In this document: positions 1-13,100 of the stretch, piece after piece
How positions within the stretch are numbered: position 1 is the stretch's first letter
How the letters are laid out: the number at the start of each line of letters is the position of its first letter
Assembly: GCA_903813345.2 (NCBI GenBank)
Contig: CAIIXF020000009.1
Coordinates: forward strand, 34,632,740-34,696,739
Length of the DNA stretch: 64,000 bases
Origin: Owenia fusiformis
Lineage: Eukaryota; Annelida; Polychaeta; Sabellida; Oweniidae
Direction of reading: 5' to 3'
The notes under the pieces: generated by a model
Databases searched by the model: none
What the model saw: only the letters and a program-made list of their open reading frames with translations
What the model was told of the DNA's origin: nothing
Program-made: the position numbers and the translations under genes

Positions 1-927
1 AATTCATGGAAAATATTTCCCCATTGGTAATTCCTGAAGTCTTATATAAGAGCTTGTTTCAATGGGATAACATTCTGTAATGTGTATGGATCCTGGTTCA
101 CATGTGTTTTTATAGCCTTGCCCAAGTCGGTCTCTTTTATTTATTTTGATTTCTATTATGGTAATAATTCAAGATCAGATAATTAAAAAATTAGTTATAA
201 AAAAACAAAGCTATCAAATTGACTTAAGTGAACAATAAATTTCAGTCAATGGAGACAATCTCAAAAACCTGTTGGATTTGCAACACTTTTTTTAAAACAT
301 GCTCCTAATTTATGCTTTAAGGAGGCTGTTTACATCGATAAAGTGTTCATATTTTTATATTATTTAAATGACCAGTACAAAATTATGCTTTAAAGCATGT
401 ACCATGTTTATAGTGAAATAAAAAAGGAATAGAAGACTGAAAGACAGTTTTTTTTAATTTTTCCATACTGGAAAGTCTAATTCATGTAATTGATTTTGAT
501 TTGAAAAAGATAAAAATCATGCATCCCTCAGACTTCATTTTTTTTATTATTGCTCATTGAAAATGTACAATTTTTTCAATTTTTTGTCAAATTTTTTGTC
601 AATTGTTTTTGCCAAATATCTGTGTGTAAATGGACAGTTAGTGAAACATGCAATTCTGAATGCTTTAACAATATAGACAGATTAGATTCACATGTTTCCA
701 CAGCTGATTTGTAGTCAACAATCCTGGACAACAGTTTGTAATTTTTTATGGTACAAATATGCATCTGTGTTCTTTTTATATGTATTGCAGCAGTTTCTGC
801 AGCACTAGGAGATTTCAGGCAGCCGCATTAAAAGTTAGTGGAAAATGACAGGTCCCTACTTTGTCAAAAGGTTTTTGCTACTCAGAGCTCTTCAAAAGCT
901 CTCCTGCGGAAGAGACGTTAAAGTGAG
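1..927. other. 5' flank of the xylosyltransferase gene, no gene seen
   Basis: AT-rich sequence with short poly-T and poly-A runs and no open frame resembling a known protein. The last part presumably holds the promoter and 5' UTR of the gene whose ATG is at 928, but no TATA box or initiator could be assigned with confidence. Confidence 0.5.
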
Positions 928-1125
928 ATGGCAACTTCCCGAATAAATTCTTCGAGAAGATTATGCCGAAAATATCTGATATTTTTCTATATTGCTGTAG
1001 GTTTACTGTCTCTACAGTTATTTCTAGGATACTCCTTTTATAGTTCTAACCAAACAGAACTCCAACGACTCCAGGAATGGAAGCGTTTAGAAGAAAACTC
1101 CTACAAAAGTCAGCCAAAAAATTTG
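928..1125 (+). CDS. XYLT: XYLT exon 1: cytosolic tail and signal anchor
   Basis: 66 codons from ATG at 928 to the donor TTG|GTAAGT (phase 0). The peptide has an Arg/Lys-rich start (RRLCRKY), then a single hydrophobic stretch (LIFFYIAVGLLSLQLFLGY), the layout of a type II Golgi membrane protein, and one possible N-glycosylation site (NQT). This ATG is the first in frame and precedes the anchor by the expected distance. A foldback transposon begins 34 bp beyond the donor. Confidence 0.75.
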
Positions 1126-4100
1126 GTAAGTTTCACTTTTTTTATTTTTGTAGTTAGGCCATAGGAGACAGGTTACCTGAAAAGGAAGATAGATATCATT
1201 ATCTCTTATCTAACCAAGGACTGAAACTGAGGCAAGTCTACCCTGGCTGAAATCAGCTCTGAAATAACAATTACTGCATGTCAAGCCGTCATTCAATGCT
1301 GATTTTGTAGAAAACAGATCTGTCCATCCTTCTACATGTGAGTTTTTCCCATAAAGATGCTTGATTAAGTAGAAATTCATCAAATTATACCCCTAGAATA
1401 TCAAAGTTCAACTGTACATCAATCGCGTGAGGAAAAAAAACAAATCCATTCTTCACCTTCTGTTCACAAACCCTTCTTCTTCTTCTTGGAAAAGTTGTCC
1501 CTCATTTGACTAACAGCAAATGTGTATGTTTATGCAGCAATATATGTTAGTTTAGAAAATGATTAATTACAATCTTACCTGTACTTCACAGAAACATCCT
1601 AAGTATGAAAATATTTCACTAAAAATACATGCTTCCATTTTGTCACATGTTCATAATAATTTACATATTGACCATGTGATGTTGACAGGGAGTGTAAACG
1701 CACCTAGCGTACAGGAAATATGTTATGATATTTATTAAGAAATTAGGTATGGTAATCATTATTAATTAAGCATTAAGTATTAAGCCCCCAACCCACTTCA
1801 CAAAGTTCATGAAGTACCAAGGAAAGACCAAATATTAAATAAATTAGAAAAATTTGATTTCAAAAAAATCAAGTGGGCGATAATAGAGCCTCTGAAACAT
1901 GGCAAAAGTGACATATTTTGTAATTTTCAATGCATACTCCCGATAATTATCTATCATTGTGTGCTTTCCACACCATATCAAAGTAATATTATCTAAAAAT
2001 AATGTATGTAATAAGTTAATGAAGGAAAAATTTAATGTTTCAGAGACTCTATTATCGCCCACTTGATTTTTTTGGAAATTCAAATTTTTCTAATTTATTT
2101 AATATTTGGTCTTTCCTTGGTACTTCATGAACTTTGTGAAGTGGGTTGGGGGCTTAATACTTAATGCTTAATTAATAATGATTACCATACCTAATTTCTT
2201 AATAAATATCATAACATATTTCCTGTACGCTAGGTGCGTTTACACTCCCTGTCAACATCACATGGTCAATATGTAAATTATTATGAACATGTGACAAAAT
2301 GGAAGCATGTATTTTTAGTGAAATATTTTCATACTTAGGATGTTTCTGTGAAGTACAGGTAAGATTGTAATTAATCATTTTCTAAACTAACATATATTGC
2401 TGCATAAACATACACATTTGCTGTTAGTCAAATGAGGGACAACTTTTCCAAGAAGAAGAAGAAGGGTTTGTGAACAGAAGGTGAAGAATGGATTTGTTTT
2501 TTTTCCTCACGCGATTGATGTACAGTTGAACTTTGATATTCTAGGGGTATAATTTGATGAATTTCTACTTAATCAAGCATCTTCATGGGAAAAACTCACA
2601 TGTAGAAGGATGGACAGATCTGTTTTCTACAAAATCAGCATTGAATGACGGCTTGACATGCAGTAATTGTTATTTCAGAGCTGTATTCAGCCAGGGTAGA
2701 CTTGCCTCAGTTTCAGTCCTTGGTTAGATAAGAGATAATGATATCTATCTTCCTTTTCAGGTAACCTGTCTCCTATGAGTTAGGCACTAGAGTTCAAACC
2801 TAATGTCCTAATGTCTGTCTGATATTTCACAGTGGCGTAGCTACGTGTACGCCAAGTACGCCCAGGCGTACTCTCAAATTTTAAGGAAAAATAAAATTTA
2901 CCTGATTAATTGTGATGAAAAATAAATATTTTACCAAGAGATAGAAATCGATAGGAGATCTATGAAGACTCGTGTTAATAAATAAAAAAGTTCTTGATTA
3001 TTTCATTTTCTTTGTTTTGAATCAGTTAGCTACTGATAATTAGAGATTGATACTGTTATTGACATGTTCGCAAATGCAAAAACAGAAAGATAGAATTTAT
3101 TCTATAGAACCACGTACATGTTAAGATCCGAAATGGAGTTGAGACGGTCGTGTAACTGTTCTTTTATTGTTAATCATCTTGTGAGCTAGATAAAAACAAA
3201 CACAGAAAAAATAATAATATTTCATGGAGAATGACCACAAAAGCTTAAAACAATGAGCCTCATACATACAGTTTTAGGTAGCCTAAAAAATAAAATCACC
3301 TTGATAGACGGCTTCGATCGTTGATGGCATGATTATATAGAATCTGTCTATTTTGTTTCCCGAATATTATCTGTTAATACAGTTAATTCAATCCCTTTAA
3401 AAAGCTATGTCAAAATGATCAAACAATACATATTTCCTTCATTGAATTAAGAGTGTTTAGTGGGTCCCCTATCTTCTGAACACCCGGGATCTTCCTATTT
3501 TATGGAACCATCGTTTTGTTAATTTTGATAAAACCGGGAAATCATACGGGCGTACACTCGCAAAATGGGCTAGCTACGCCTCTGTTTCAAATGTAGTTAC
3601 ATGATAGCACTGCAATGACAGATTTAACCAACCAACGAAGCTCATACTCACATCTGATATTATCCTGCAGAATAACCCAGATGCGAGTAGAAATAATCTT
3701 GATTTACGTCATTCAAAATTCAGTCAAAGTAATATCATATTTGAAATCTACATGTAAAATTACATCTAGAAATGTGGTTTTAAAAAGTGTTTATCAACTT
3801 TGAAAAATTAATTTTCTTTGAAAATGTGACTTCTAGCTCGGGGAGATTCCCCATAGACCCCATGCTATAAAATCACAAAAAATGAAATATCTTTTCTTTT
3901 AGTGGACAGATAATATTTTGCTTTACTGGACATATTTTCATTAGTATAAGTATCAGACACATAAGGGTTATATGAAAATTGAGCTACTTAAATTGATAAT
4001 ATTCAAGTTTAAGGGAACTTTCTTATATACCTGCCATGTTAATTGACCCGAATCAGCCACCTGGTGGTGAAACTGGTAACTACTTACTCGCATTTGGGTA

Positions 4101-7100
4101 ATTGAATGAATTTTAGTAGATCCATGCATTGGCTTTCCACTAGAGTCTAGATCTAAGATTTGTCGTGTAAAATGTCAACTGCCGAACACTGTTACAAATG
4201 TCCAATCCTTTGATTGGTCGATGCATGCGACCTGAGAGTATGGTATTACAATTTCAATTTTGGTGTCACCCACAGTTTTAACATAGAAGTTGGAGGGGGT
4301 TCTTTTATCTATCATATTTTTGTCATTTTTTTTTCTTTGGAGGCCTGATTCTTAACAAATGGTAGGTAAAATTTAACAGTGTCAAACGTTAATAGAACAT
4401 AATTTAAACCTGAACATTAAAAGATAGATCTGTGGTTTGGTTTCAACTCATTTTAAAATTGGAAAGAAACTTCCCTGTTGGTCCATGTACCTCCCATGGA
4501 TATGAAATTTTTTATTGACTTAGTTGTGTTAGGCTCTGTCGAGAATAAGCTGGAGACTGACAGGGCTTGTAAGATTTAATTGACAAAAATTGAAGGAGAA
4601 ACCGATCCTGACTTCCAAATTAGAATTTCATCTAAAGATAAAGATTTATGTCTACAAAGCTTAATTATGATAATTTGATAAATATGATTTTAAACTCATG
4701 CTTTATGACTGGGTTATTAACATACATTTGTTTGGGTTACATTTTTTGGCTCACCCTTGGGCTTGGAGTTGGACTGGTTGTGAAACTCACAACCAAAAAC
4801 CATTTTGGTCAAGATATATCTGAATCCGAATAACCATAGAGGTAGTAGCTACCCAATAAATTTTTCCCATTTTTTATTATGAAATCTCACAGAAACTATC
4901 ATGACTTAAAGATGTCAAAATAATTTGTATCGATAGGGTATGATCACCAATGGTGTAAATGGTGTAAGGTGACAGTTTCAAAATCCTTGTAATGGAGAGA
5001 GGTTTAGTAATTACTATGTCATTATAGAATGCTGTTGCATAATTGATATGACCAAATTGTAGATTATTAAAAAATGGCTTTGTGTGATCAAAATAGTATT
5101 TGACAGAACCCATCTGATGCTCCTGCCCACATAATATAAAAATGAAACAATAATCTAATGCAAATGTTGGGCATATCTTGCACATGTATAAATGTATGAT
5201 GCTACGATACCTGCACCTGTACTAGATAAATGTGAATATGCAAATGAGAAAACTTAAACTTAGGAATGAAAACATTGAGTCATCTAGATATTTAAACATG
5301 GGCAAAATAGTTTTTCTAAAGGTCATACATGTATATAGTTGAATGTAAATGTCCAGATATTATGATGTCTTCTAATGATAGCATTCTGATCTGAGACTCC
5401 TCCCATCTTTCTGCCTTCAACTATGAATATGTTCTTGAAAGAAGTTAATAGAAGGCCAGTATTTCTCATGATGATAGAATTGTGAGATTGAAGATGCAAC
5501 AAAAAGAAGAGGTTGAAAATCAGGACAACATTTCAGAAAAAACATGTGGCTGGGTTGTTTACATTTTCCCTGTCTCAAAGTCAAAATTATTTTGTCATCT
5601 CTATGAGTGCTTTTCCTGGAAATAATGCGGTTGAAGCCTTATGGATATAGGGTTCCTATCTGAGGAGTCTCTAATATGGTGTATATCTAGTATAGTTTTA
5701 TTTTTTAAAAGAAAAATTGAGATAAGCTGATCAGAGATGGAAGATTTATGATTCAGAAATGTCACAATTCATTACACTTGAAAAAGGAGACAATTTTTGA
5801 AGCCTTCTCTCAACTTGTTTCTATTCCTTCTACTTTCGTTCATGATGAGCAAAACAATTTTTTGTGGCAGAATGCCTTTCTTTGGATGAGTCAAAATATA
5901 TTTTCTGCAATTCTTAAGTAGTTGAAGTAGGTAGACTTGTTATCTCATGTTTTGTAGAATAACAAATATATCATGTTTTGACACTTTATTACGTATCAAC
6001 AAAATATAAATAATATAGTATAGGGAACTGATATTTGCAAACCACAATCAATTCCCTGGGAATCTATTAAAAAATTCCCTGGGGATTGGGTTAATCCCTG
6101 GCTTCAACTATACAATAAATTAAATTACAGTCCCCTCAGAAAATACTGTCACTACTCAATATACTGGTAGTAAAACCTGTATATATGAACAATTAAGTAA
6201 TCCCAACAGCTCCAAATATGAACATATTTTTTCATCCATGGACTTATGTTAGAAAGCTTGAGCTGTTTCAATGTCTCAAGTAAAGAAATGTGTATCTACA
6301 GTAGCAATGCATGGCTCAATCTAATTGCAGTATTAGACTTATTAAAGAAGAACAGGATGTGTGTTATGTGTCAGCTTATACAGATTTATGCACTAGAGGC
6401 AATCTGCGCGAGATTCCATTTTTTGGTTCGGTTTTTAGCGCATGCGCATTAAATCCAGCAATTTAATTGGTTTAAATTATTATCACGCATGTGCGATAAA
6501 TAACTTAATAAGAAAATTTAATTTGAAATAGATGTCACTTACGTTCATTATTTCACAGCAGTCCCTACCCATAATGCACCATATATTGTGGGAAATTTTT
6601 TGATTAGTGTCAAAACAAAAAGTATACACCCAAAACAAATGTAATGACATAATATCAACCTGCCCCGGATTTGTAGACGTGTGTTGTACAAACTTAAACC
6701 GAACCGATGGCAGAAAAGCACTTTGAATCATGGGATGAAATACTTCCTTTAATGAAAAACCGAACCAAGTAAAAACCGAATCTCGCGCAGATTGCCCCGA
6801 CTCGATTTATGTTATCTTGATTATTGGGCAGTTTAGAAATGGATGTGACCCACTTTAGCGGCACCTCCCCATATAGCCAATATATGGGAGTACCCCCCCA
6901 AAACAGGCACATGCTGACTTTATATTCTCAATATCATGATGAAATGAAGATTTGGTAGTGTTGGTGGTTCACCATCGTAAAGTTTGGGTTTTAGAACATC
7001 TTTAAATCCTCTAACATTGTTGTTTTTATGTCACCACCAAAAGTGCTGACATATTGTTATAGTCTCAAACTTTTTGTGGACAGAGATGCATTTGGTGATT

Positions 7101-10100
7101 AGTGTTCGGTGGTCAGTGTTTGGTGTCTGTAACAAAGAGCAGGTGGTAACATGAAATAGTTATCTGTTTGTAAACACATAGGGGTTGAAGTTTCGATTCT
7201 TACTATTACCATCATCATTCTATTATTGCATGTACATGTACATTTGTGCTCAGTTTAACAGGTTTTACGAGGGGTGATCAATAAGTAATGGACACATGTT
7301 TTGCTTTCAAATCTTCAGAGTTGATAGATAATTGAATGGTGTATCACTGGTAAGAAAATCAAAGGGATTCGTCTAGATAAAAAGCATCTGTGTAAAAAAG
7401 TGTCCATTACTTATTGATCACCCCTTGTACACAGCCAATATAATTCGACGCCGTTTCGGCATCGAAAAAATTCGGCACTGTTCCGGCACCGTTTCGACAC
7501 CGTTCCGGCACCGAAACCTTCCGATACAAAAATTTACTACCGGACTAGTCAGTCCATTTGGTGCCGAGACGGCAGCGAAATTTGGCACCGAAACGGCGTC
7601 GAAAATCAGATTGCATTTTGGGAGTGTAGATGTAACTCTATGCATTACAAACATAGTCTCATTTTAACATGCACATGTGTTTTAAGAAGCTGCATTCTGA
7701 AACTGATAGAGGATGTGATTAAGATGAAATATTTCATAAATCTTCTTTTAATCTAGTTATTAGCTTAGAGGGTCATGGCAACCTATATAAGTAATCGTGA
7801 GATTTCTGCAGTTTCTTTAAAACTGGTTTATCAAACTTAGTAACGATATGTTTTTCAGTGCTATATTTGGGTCAATATGTCTCAAATTTTACTAAAAGTT
7901 GGATTTTTATATTTGATTTAATTTATTTGAATTGTACTGAGAAGTCATTAGAGCAAGCCATAATTGTTTTCTTAATGAAAAACTATACTATTAAAGGTTA
8001 TTACAGATATATATATATATACCAGTATTTTAAATTTATTATTCAATATGCATATAACATTGTAAGATACCCTGCATGCAGAGTCTAGTTATAAACTACC
8101 CTCTGCCTAGCATCCACTATATTACAGTTTAACAACCTGGGCCCCACAATCGGTGCTTGTGACAGCCCAGGTCATAAATCATTTCAAATCTATCATGCTG
8201 ACCTTTTTTCAACCAATCAGAAAACTGGATGGAATAAACGCTACATACGTTCTCATTAACTATGCAATGGTGTCGGAGGAAATGACCATATATAGAAAGT
8301 TGTCTGTATTTCGACGATGAGCTCTGATTGGCTCAATGAGATCTGAGATTTATTGTAAACTGAAAGAGTGAAGATGAAACTCTCTTTTAAAAAATGAAGT
8401 CGAACAAATGCAAAGGGTATTTTAAGAAAGAAGAGAGGGCTTATTCACATGAATATTCATTTGAATTTCAAACATGTTGTCAAACCTTACTGTCTTACCC
8501 TCATCTTTACTATTTTTGAAATTTTATTCATCATACTAATTACCAATAAACTGTATGATGATACCACAAGCAAATGGCAGAATGTTAACATCAATCTATA
8601 TTCTAATATTTTAGATACTCAGCCTATTTTTGGCTATGTATTATTAAATCAATATAGCATTATAAATAATAGATGCAAATTGTAGTGCTATAAGTCTCAC
8701 TGGATGTTATTGCTTATGTTCCATGTAATTCAGAAAATATACCAGAAATTGAGAGCTAATCAACTAATGTGATGGAAATCCATCTGTGATGAATTTTAGT
8801 ATATACACATACATTTATTATAGAACCATGAAATGTTGTAAATTATAACATGATTTTTTCTTGTATATGTCAGTGTCATTTGCAGTCACTGAATGAGATT
8901 TATTGATTTTAAGAATGGTGGTACATTTCACAACTACATGCACTGACTCAGTCTACATATCATGTGTCTAGTCCCGGTGTCTAATTCCTCCTCATTTGTG
9001 AATTTAGTAAGAAATTCCTGAAGATATAATAGACGCATTATGTACCAGACATTTCCACACATTGTTTTAAAATTGCAGATGTTATTGATTATGAAAAAGG
9101 AAAATTTCATTACTTATCAGATATCAATTAATATATAAGTTGTCCTTGTCTTTAAAGTAAATTGAGCTATGAGTAGTTATGGGATAGGAGATAAGTAATC
9201 TGATCAGGAGCTTCTATTCTCACTGAATTAGATACAATTATTGCATCCGACATGAAGTAATAAATGAGCTTAGGTATACATCATGTACATGTATGTATAT
9301 TTGCGTGATGTCCAGCTCTAAAAACATGTTTTTGGTACCTGTTTGAAAATTATCATTGCCTATATGTATGTTCTTTCATTGAATGCATTATAAAAAAGTG
9401 AACCTAAAACGTTCAATTCCCTTTGAATTTAAAAGTATATGATTAACATGTTTTACATTATATTTTATGAAACTCGGGAAACACTCTTGTTTCTTTGAAG
9501 TTTTGCATCAAGTTTCTTGCCCCTGTCTAGTTCCATCTACCCTATGCATTTGTTTGACTTCGCCTCTTAAAAGAGAGCTTCATCTTCAATTTTTCAGTTT
9601 ACAAAAAAATTTTGAACTACGTAGTATAAATTCCATCCAGATGGAAAATATGTAAGAAGCGAAGGGAGCATTACAAGGGCCTGAAGCAAGACACGTACTA
9701 TACTTAAAATATTATGCTGAAGTTTTTTTTTATTAAGAGGAAAACAATAGGCAATGTAAACTCATTTTGCTTCACATGGCCTGTTAGTTGTTTAAATTCG
9801 AAAATGTGTATAGCATGCACATTTAAGCCTTTATTCAGTGAAAGTTTTTGTTTACTTAAAAGTTCAGTTCTGTTCTCTGTACCTCCACCCTTATTTGCTT
9901 CTTAAATGCAGTACCTTATTAAAATGTATGAATATCCCGACCAAATAAAATCATGGGTCATTATCACCTATTAGAAAAACATTAGAAATAAATGAATTTA
10001 GGAACATACACTTTTAAAAGGCATTAAAATAAACATGTTAAATTCATATAAAACAACCAGAACATTTTTTAGTAACTGAGAGATTTTACTATGAAAACAT

Positions 10101-13100
10101 TTTGTAAAGTAGGCTTAACAGTGGATCTATTAGCTTTTCTTTCAACACGGTTAAGAATACAAAGTCATTTATGACACTGATGATCTTTGGAAAATACATT
10201 GATGCCAAAGTCTATATTAGGTTAGCTACCAGTAGTTTGTAAAGTTAATCAAATTAGCACCTGATGCAGATGCTCCAGACTGTAATACGTTGATTCAATT
10301 ATCACTAACTATTCAGCTGCCCTCAGCTTCATGCAAATGTTGAGATCTGGAACATTATTTTTTACAATTATTTGCTTTATAAATGTATATACTCACAGGC
10401 TGGTATCGAAAAATTGTCCGCTGTGACGGAGCGTGCTATTTTGCATAGAAACACGAGGAAATCCACACAGTTTATTTTTTTACTCATATGTTTTGCTATA
10501 TCAAAGAAAATTACTGTCTCCATGCAATGGATATATCATTTGCGGGTAACTTTAACTTCTGTTTGAAGTCCAACAACGCTAAGAGTAAAAGCTCTTGAAA
10601 ACGGCGTCGGAGTATCATACTCCAAAATGTACCATTTCTTTTATTTCTTTTTAATGGTACAATATAGCGACACAATAATATTTACATATGTTTTCAGCAT
10701 AACTCTGAAGGTATTAATGATATCTTGATGTATTGGGTATTTTTAATTTTTTTATAAAAAATAATAATTAATTTTTTTTGTCCGCTGTGACGGAGCAGTT
10801 TCAAATCTGAAATACGTTAAGAATCTACATTTATAATATATCTCTTTACAACTACACTTTAGAGGAGCGAGCGTGTCAAATCTCTTTCGTAAAGTATTCT
10901 GAAAAATGAAACGTAATAAAAGTACACAATTCAAATTCTGAGATATATATACACGACCACTCTTTAAGCTTCTTTTCTTAGTTTGTACTGCAATCCAACT
11001 TATGCATGGTAACTCATGAAAATGATAGTCAACTTCATTTCAGTATAGGGTATTTGCCTTTCGTAGTGCCTTCTGTGGATCCATCGGCCTGACATGGTCA
11101 TTTTTACGGTAACTTGATTATTTGAAGTAAAATGATTTGCTGAAGATGAAGCTAAAAACATATAATGGTATGAACTGTGGATTGTTCTACCCTCTTTAGT
11201 CATTCCAAAAGGTAAGTTGAGTGTATCTTGAAATACGAAAATGCAAAATTTGATTTTAAGATTGTTCTTTATTTGAATAAGAGTTGTGGCTATCTGATGC
11301 AACGACAGTAAAATATTGTACAGTGAACACATACATGTATGGAGCCCAAAAATGTGTTCCTAGTTGGTAGATGCTCACTCCATAGAGGCAATTTCATACA
11401 GAGGTCAGAGGAATACTTGATAAGAGGAGGTGTTCACTGGAGAAAGATATTCATTGATACAGGTTTTACAGTGCAGCGCGTTTACCAAGACTTTTTTTTT
11501 ATAATTTTAGTCTATGCAAAACGATGAATTTCAAATAATTACAAATTAAATCTGTGTTGGGATCATCGTATATACAGTAATATTATGTGGTAAAAGGTTA
11601 TACGAGTACATCTGTTGGAATGCGGGATGTCTGTGCGCTATTTCGAATAAATTCATATTAGCCCTATTTACATTTTACACTACACGTGACATTCCAAGAC
11701 GTCTTGGCGAAAACGTATTAGAAATATTATGTTGAGTTTACACCATGTTGATTCGTGTTGATTTCAGTACAAGCCTCCGAAAAATGCTGAAAGTGGTCGT
11801 AGTTATATCTCAGATTTACATTACCCCAGATCTCCCAGAGGCTACTTGTCATTATTTAGGAAAGTGATTTGTGACGTTCTCTCTTCTAAGGGTACTTTTA
11901 AAAGATATAATTTGAATCTTAAATTCTTAACGTAGTTCACAGTTAAAACTGCTCCGTCACAGCTGACAAAAAATGTAAACATTATTTTTTATAAAAAATA
12001 TTAAAAATACCCAATACATCAAGATATCATCAATACCTTCAGAGTTATGCTGAAAACATATGTAAATATTATCGTCTCACTATATTGTACCATTAAAAAG
12101 AAATAAAAGAAATGGTACATTTTGGAGTATGATACCACTGCGCCGTTTTCAATAACTTTTACTCTTAGCGTTGTTGGACTTCAAACAAAAGTTAAAGTTA
12201 CCCGCAAATGATATACCCATTGCACGGAGTAAGAAATTTTCTTTGGTATAGCGAAACATATGAGTAAAAAAATAAATTGTGTGGGTTTCTTAGTGTTTCT
12301 ATGCAAAATAGCACGCTCCGTCACAGCGGACAAATTTTTCGATACCAACCTGTGATACTCTTAAGAGTCAACTTTCAAATGTGGTTGAGAGGGACTCTGA
12401 CAAAACATGTTCCTGAACTTGAAACATTCTCCAAATTATCAGTGCATATGGAGGAAATATTTGCTCATTAACTATGCAATTATGTCAGAGAAAATGACCA
12501 TATATAGAAAGTCATCCATATTTCGACGACGAACTCCAATTGGCTCAGAGATTTATTGAACTAAAAGAGTGAAGATGAAGATCTCTTTTAAGAAGCGAAG
12601 TCCAAGGAATGCAAAGGGAGGGTTGCAGTCATTTAATCCCTTGAAGAAAAAAGAATGCAAGAATGTTTGCTTAATTGAAGGTGTTCCATTATGGAGATTT
12701 ATACTAATACTTTAATCACTTTTAACAGCCAAGTTGTGTTATTTTTTCTCAGCATCAATATAGTGGAAGCAATGTTAATTTACTTAATATGCCATTATAG
12801 TTGCTAGAAATAGGATTTCCTCATTTTGCTCATTAGAACCTAATATGTTAGGCGAGTTTATCTCTTTGATGCATTCTTGTCTATATGTAGTGAATGTAAC
12901 AAAACATTCTAACAATATCCTTTTCTTAATAAAGTAGAATTGTTCAAATTGGACAAAATGCTTGCTTTATCTCTCCTTCTAATGATAGATGAAATATGTA
13001 TATGTTCATCTGCCATGTCTGATAAAAACTAAGATAAATCAACCAATATAAGGGTGTAATCTAATGAAGAAATACATTCACCAAATCTTGCAAGTTAGCT

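Noticed and set aside
1844-2083. 79-codon minus-strand frame
   Set aside because: It lies in the loop and arm ends of the foldback transposon at 1160-2777 and resembles no protein.
7418-7667. Two opposite open frames of ~80 codons
   Set aside because: Both come from the GC-rich hairpin repeat at 7446-7601; symmetry keeps both strands open.
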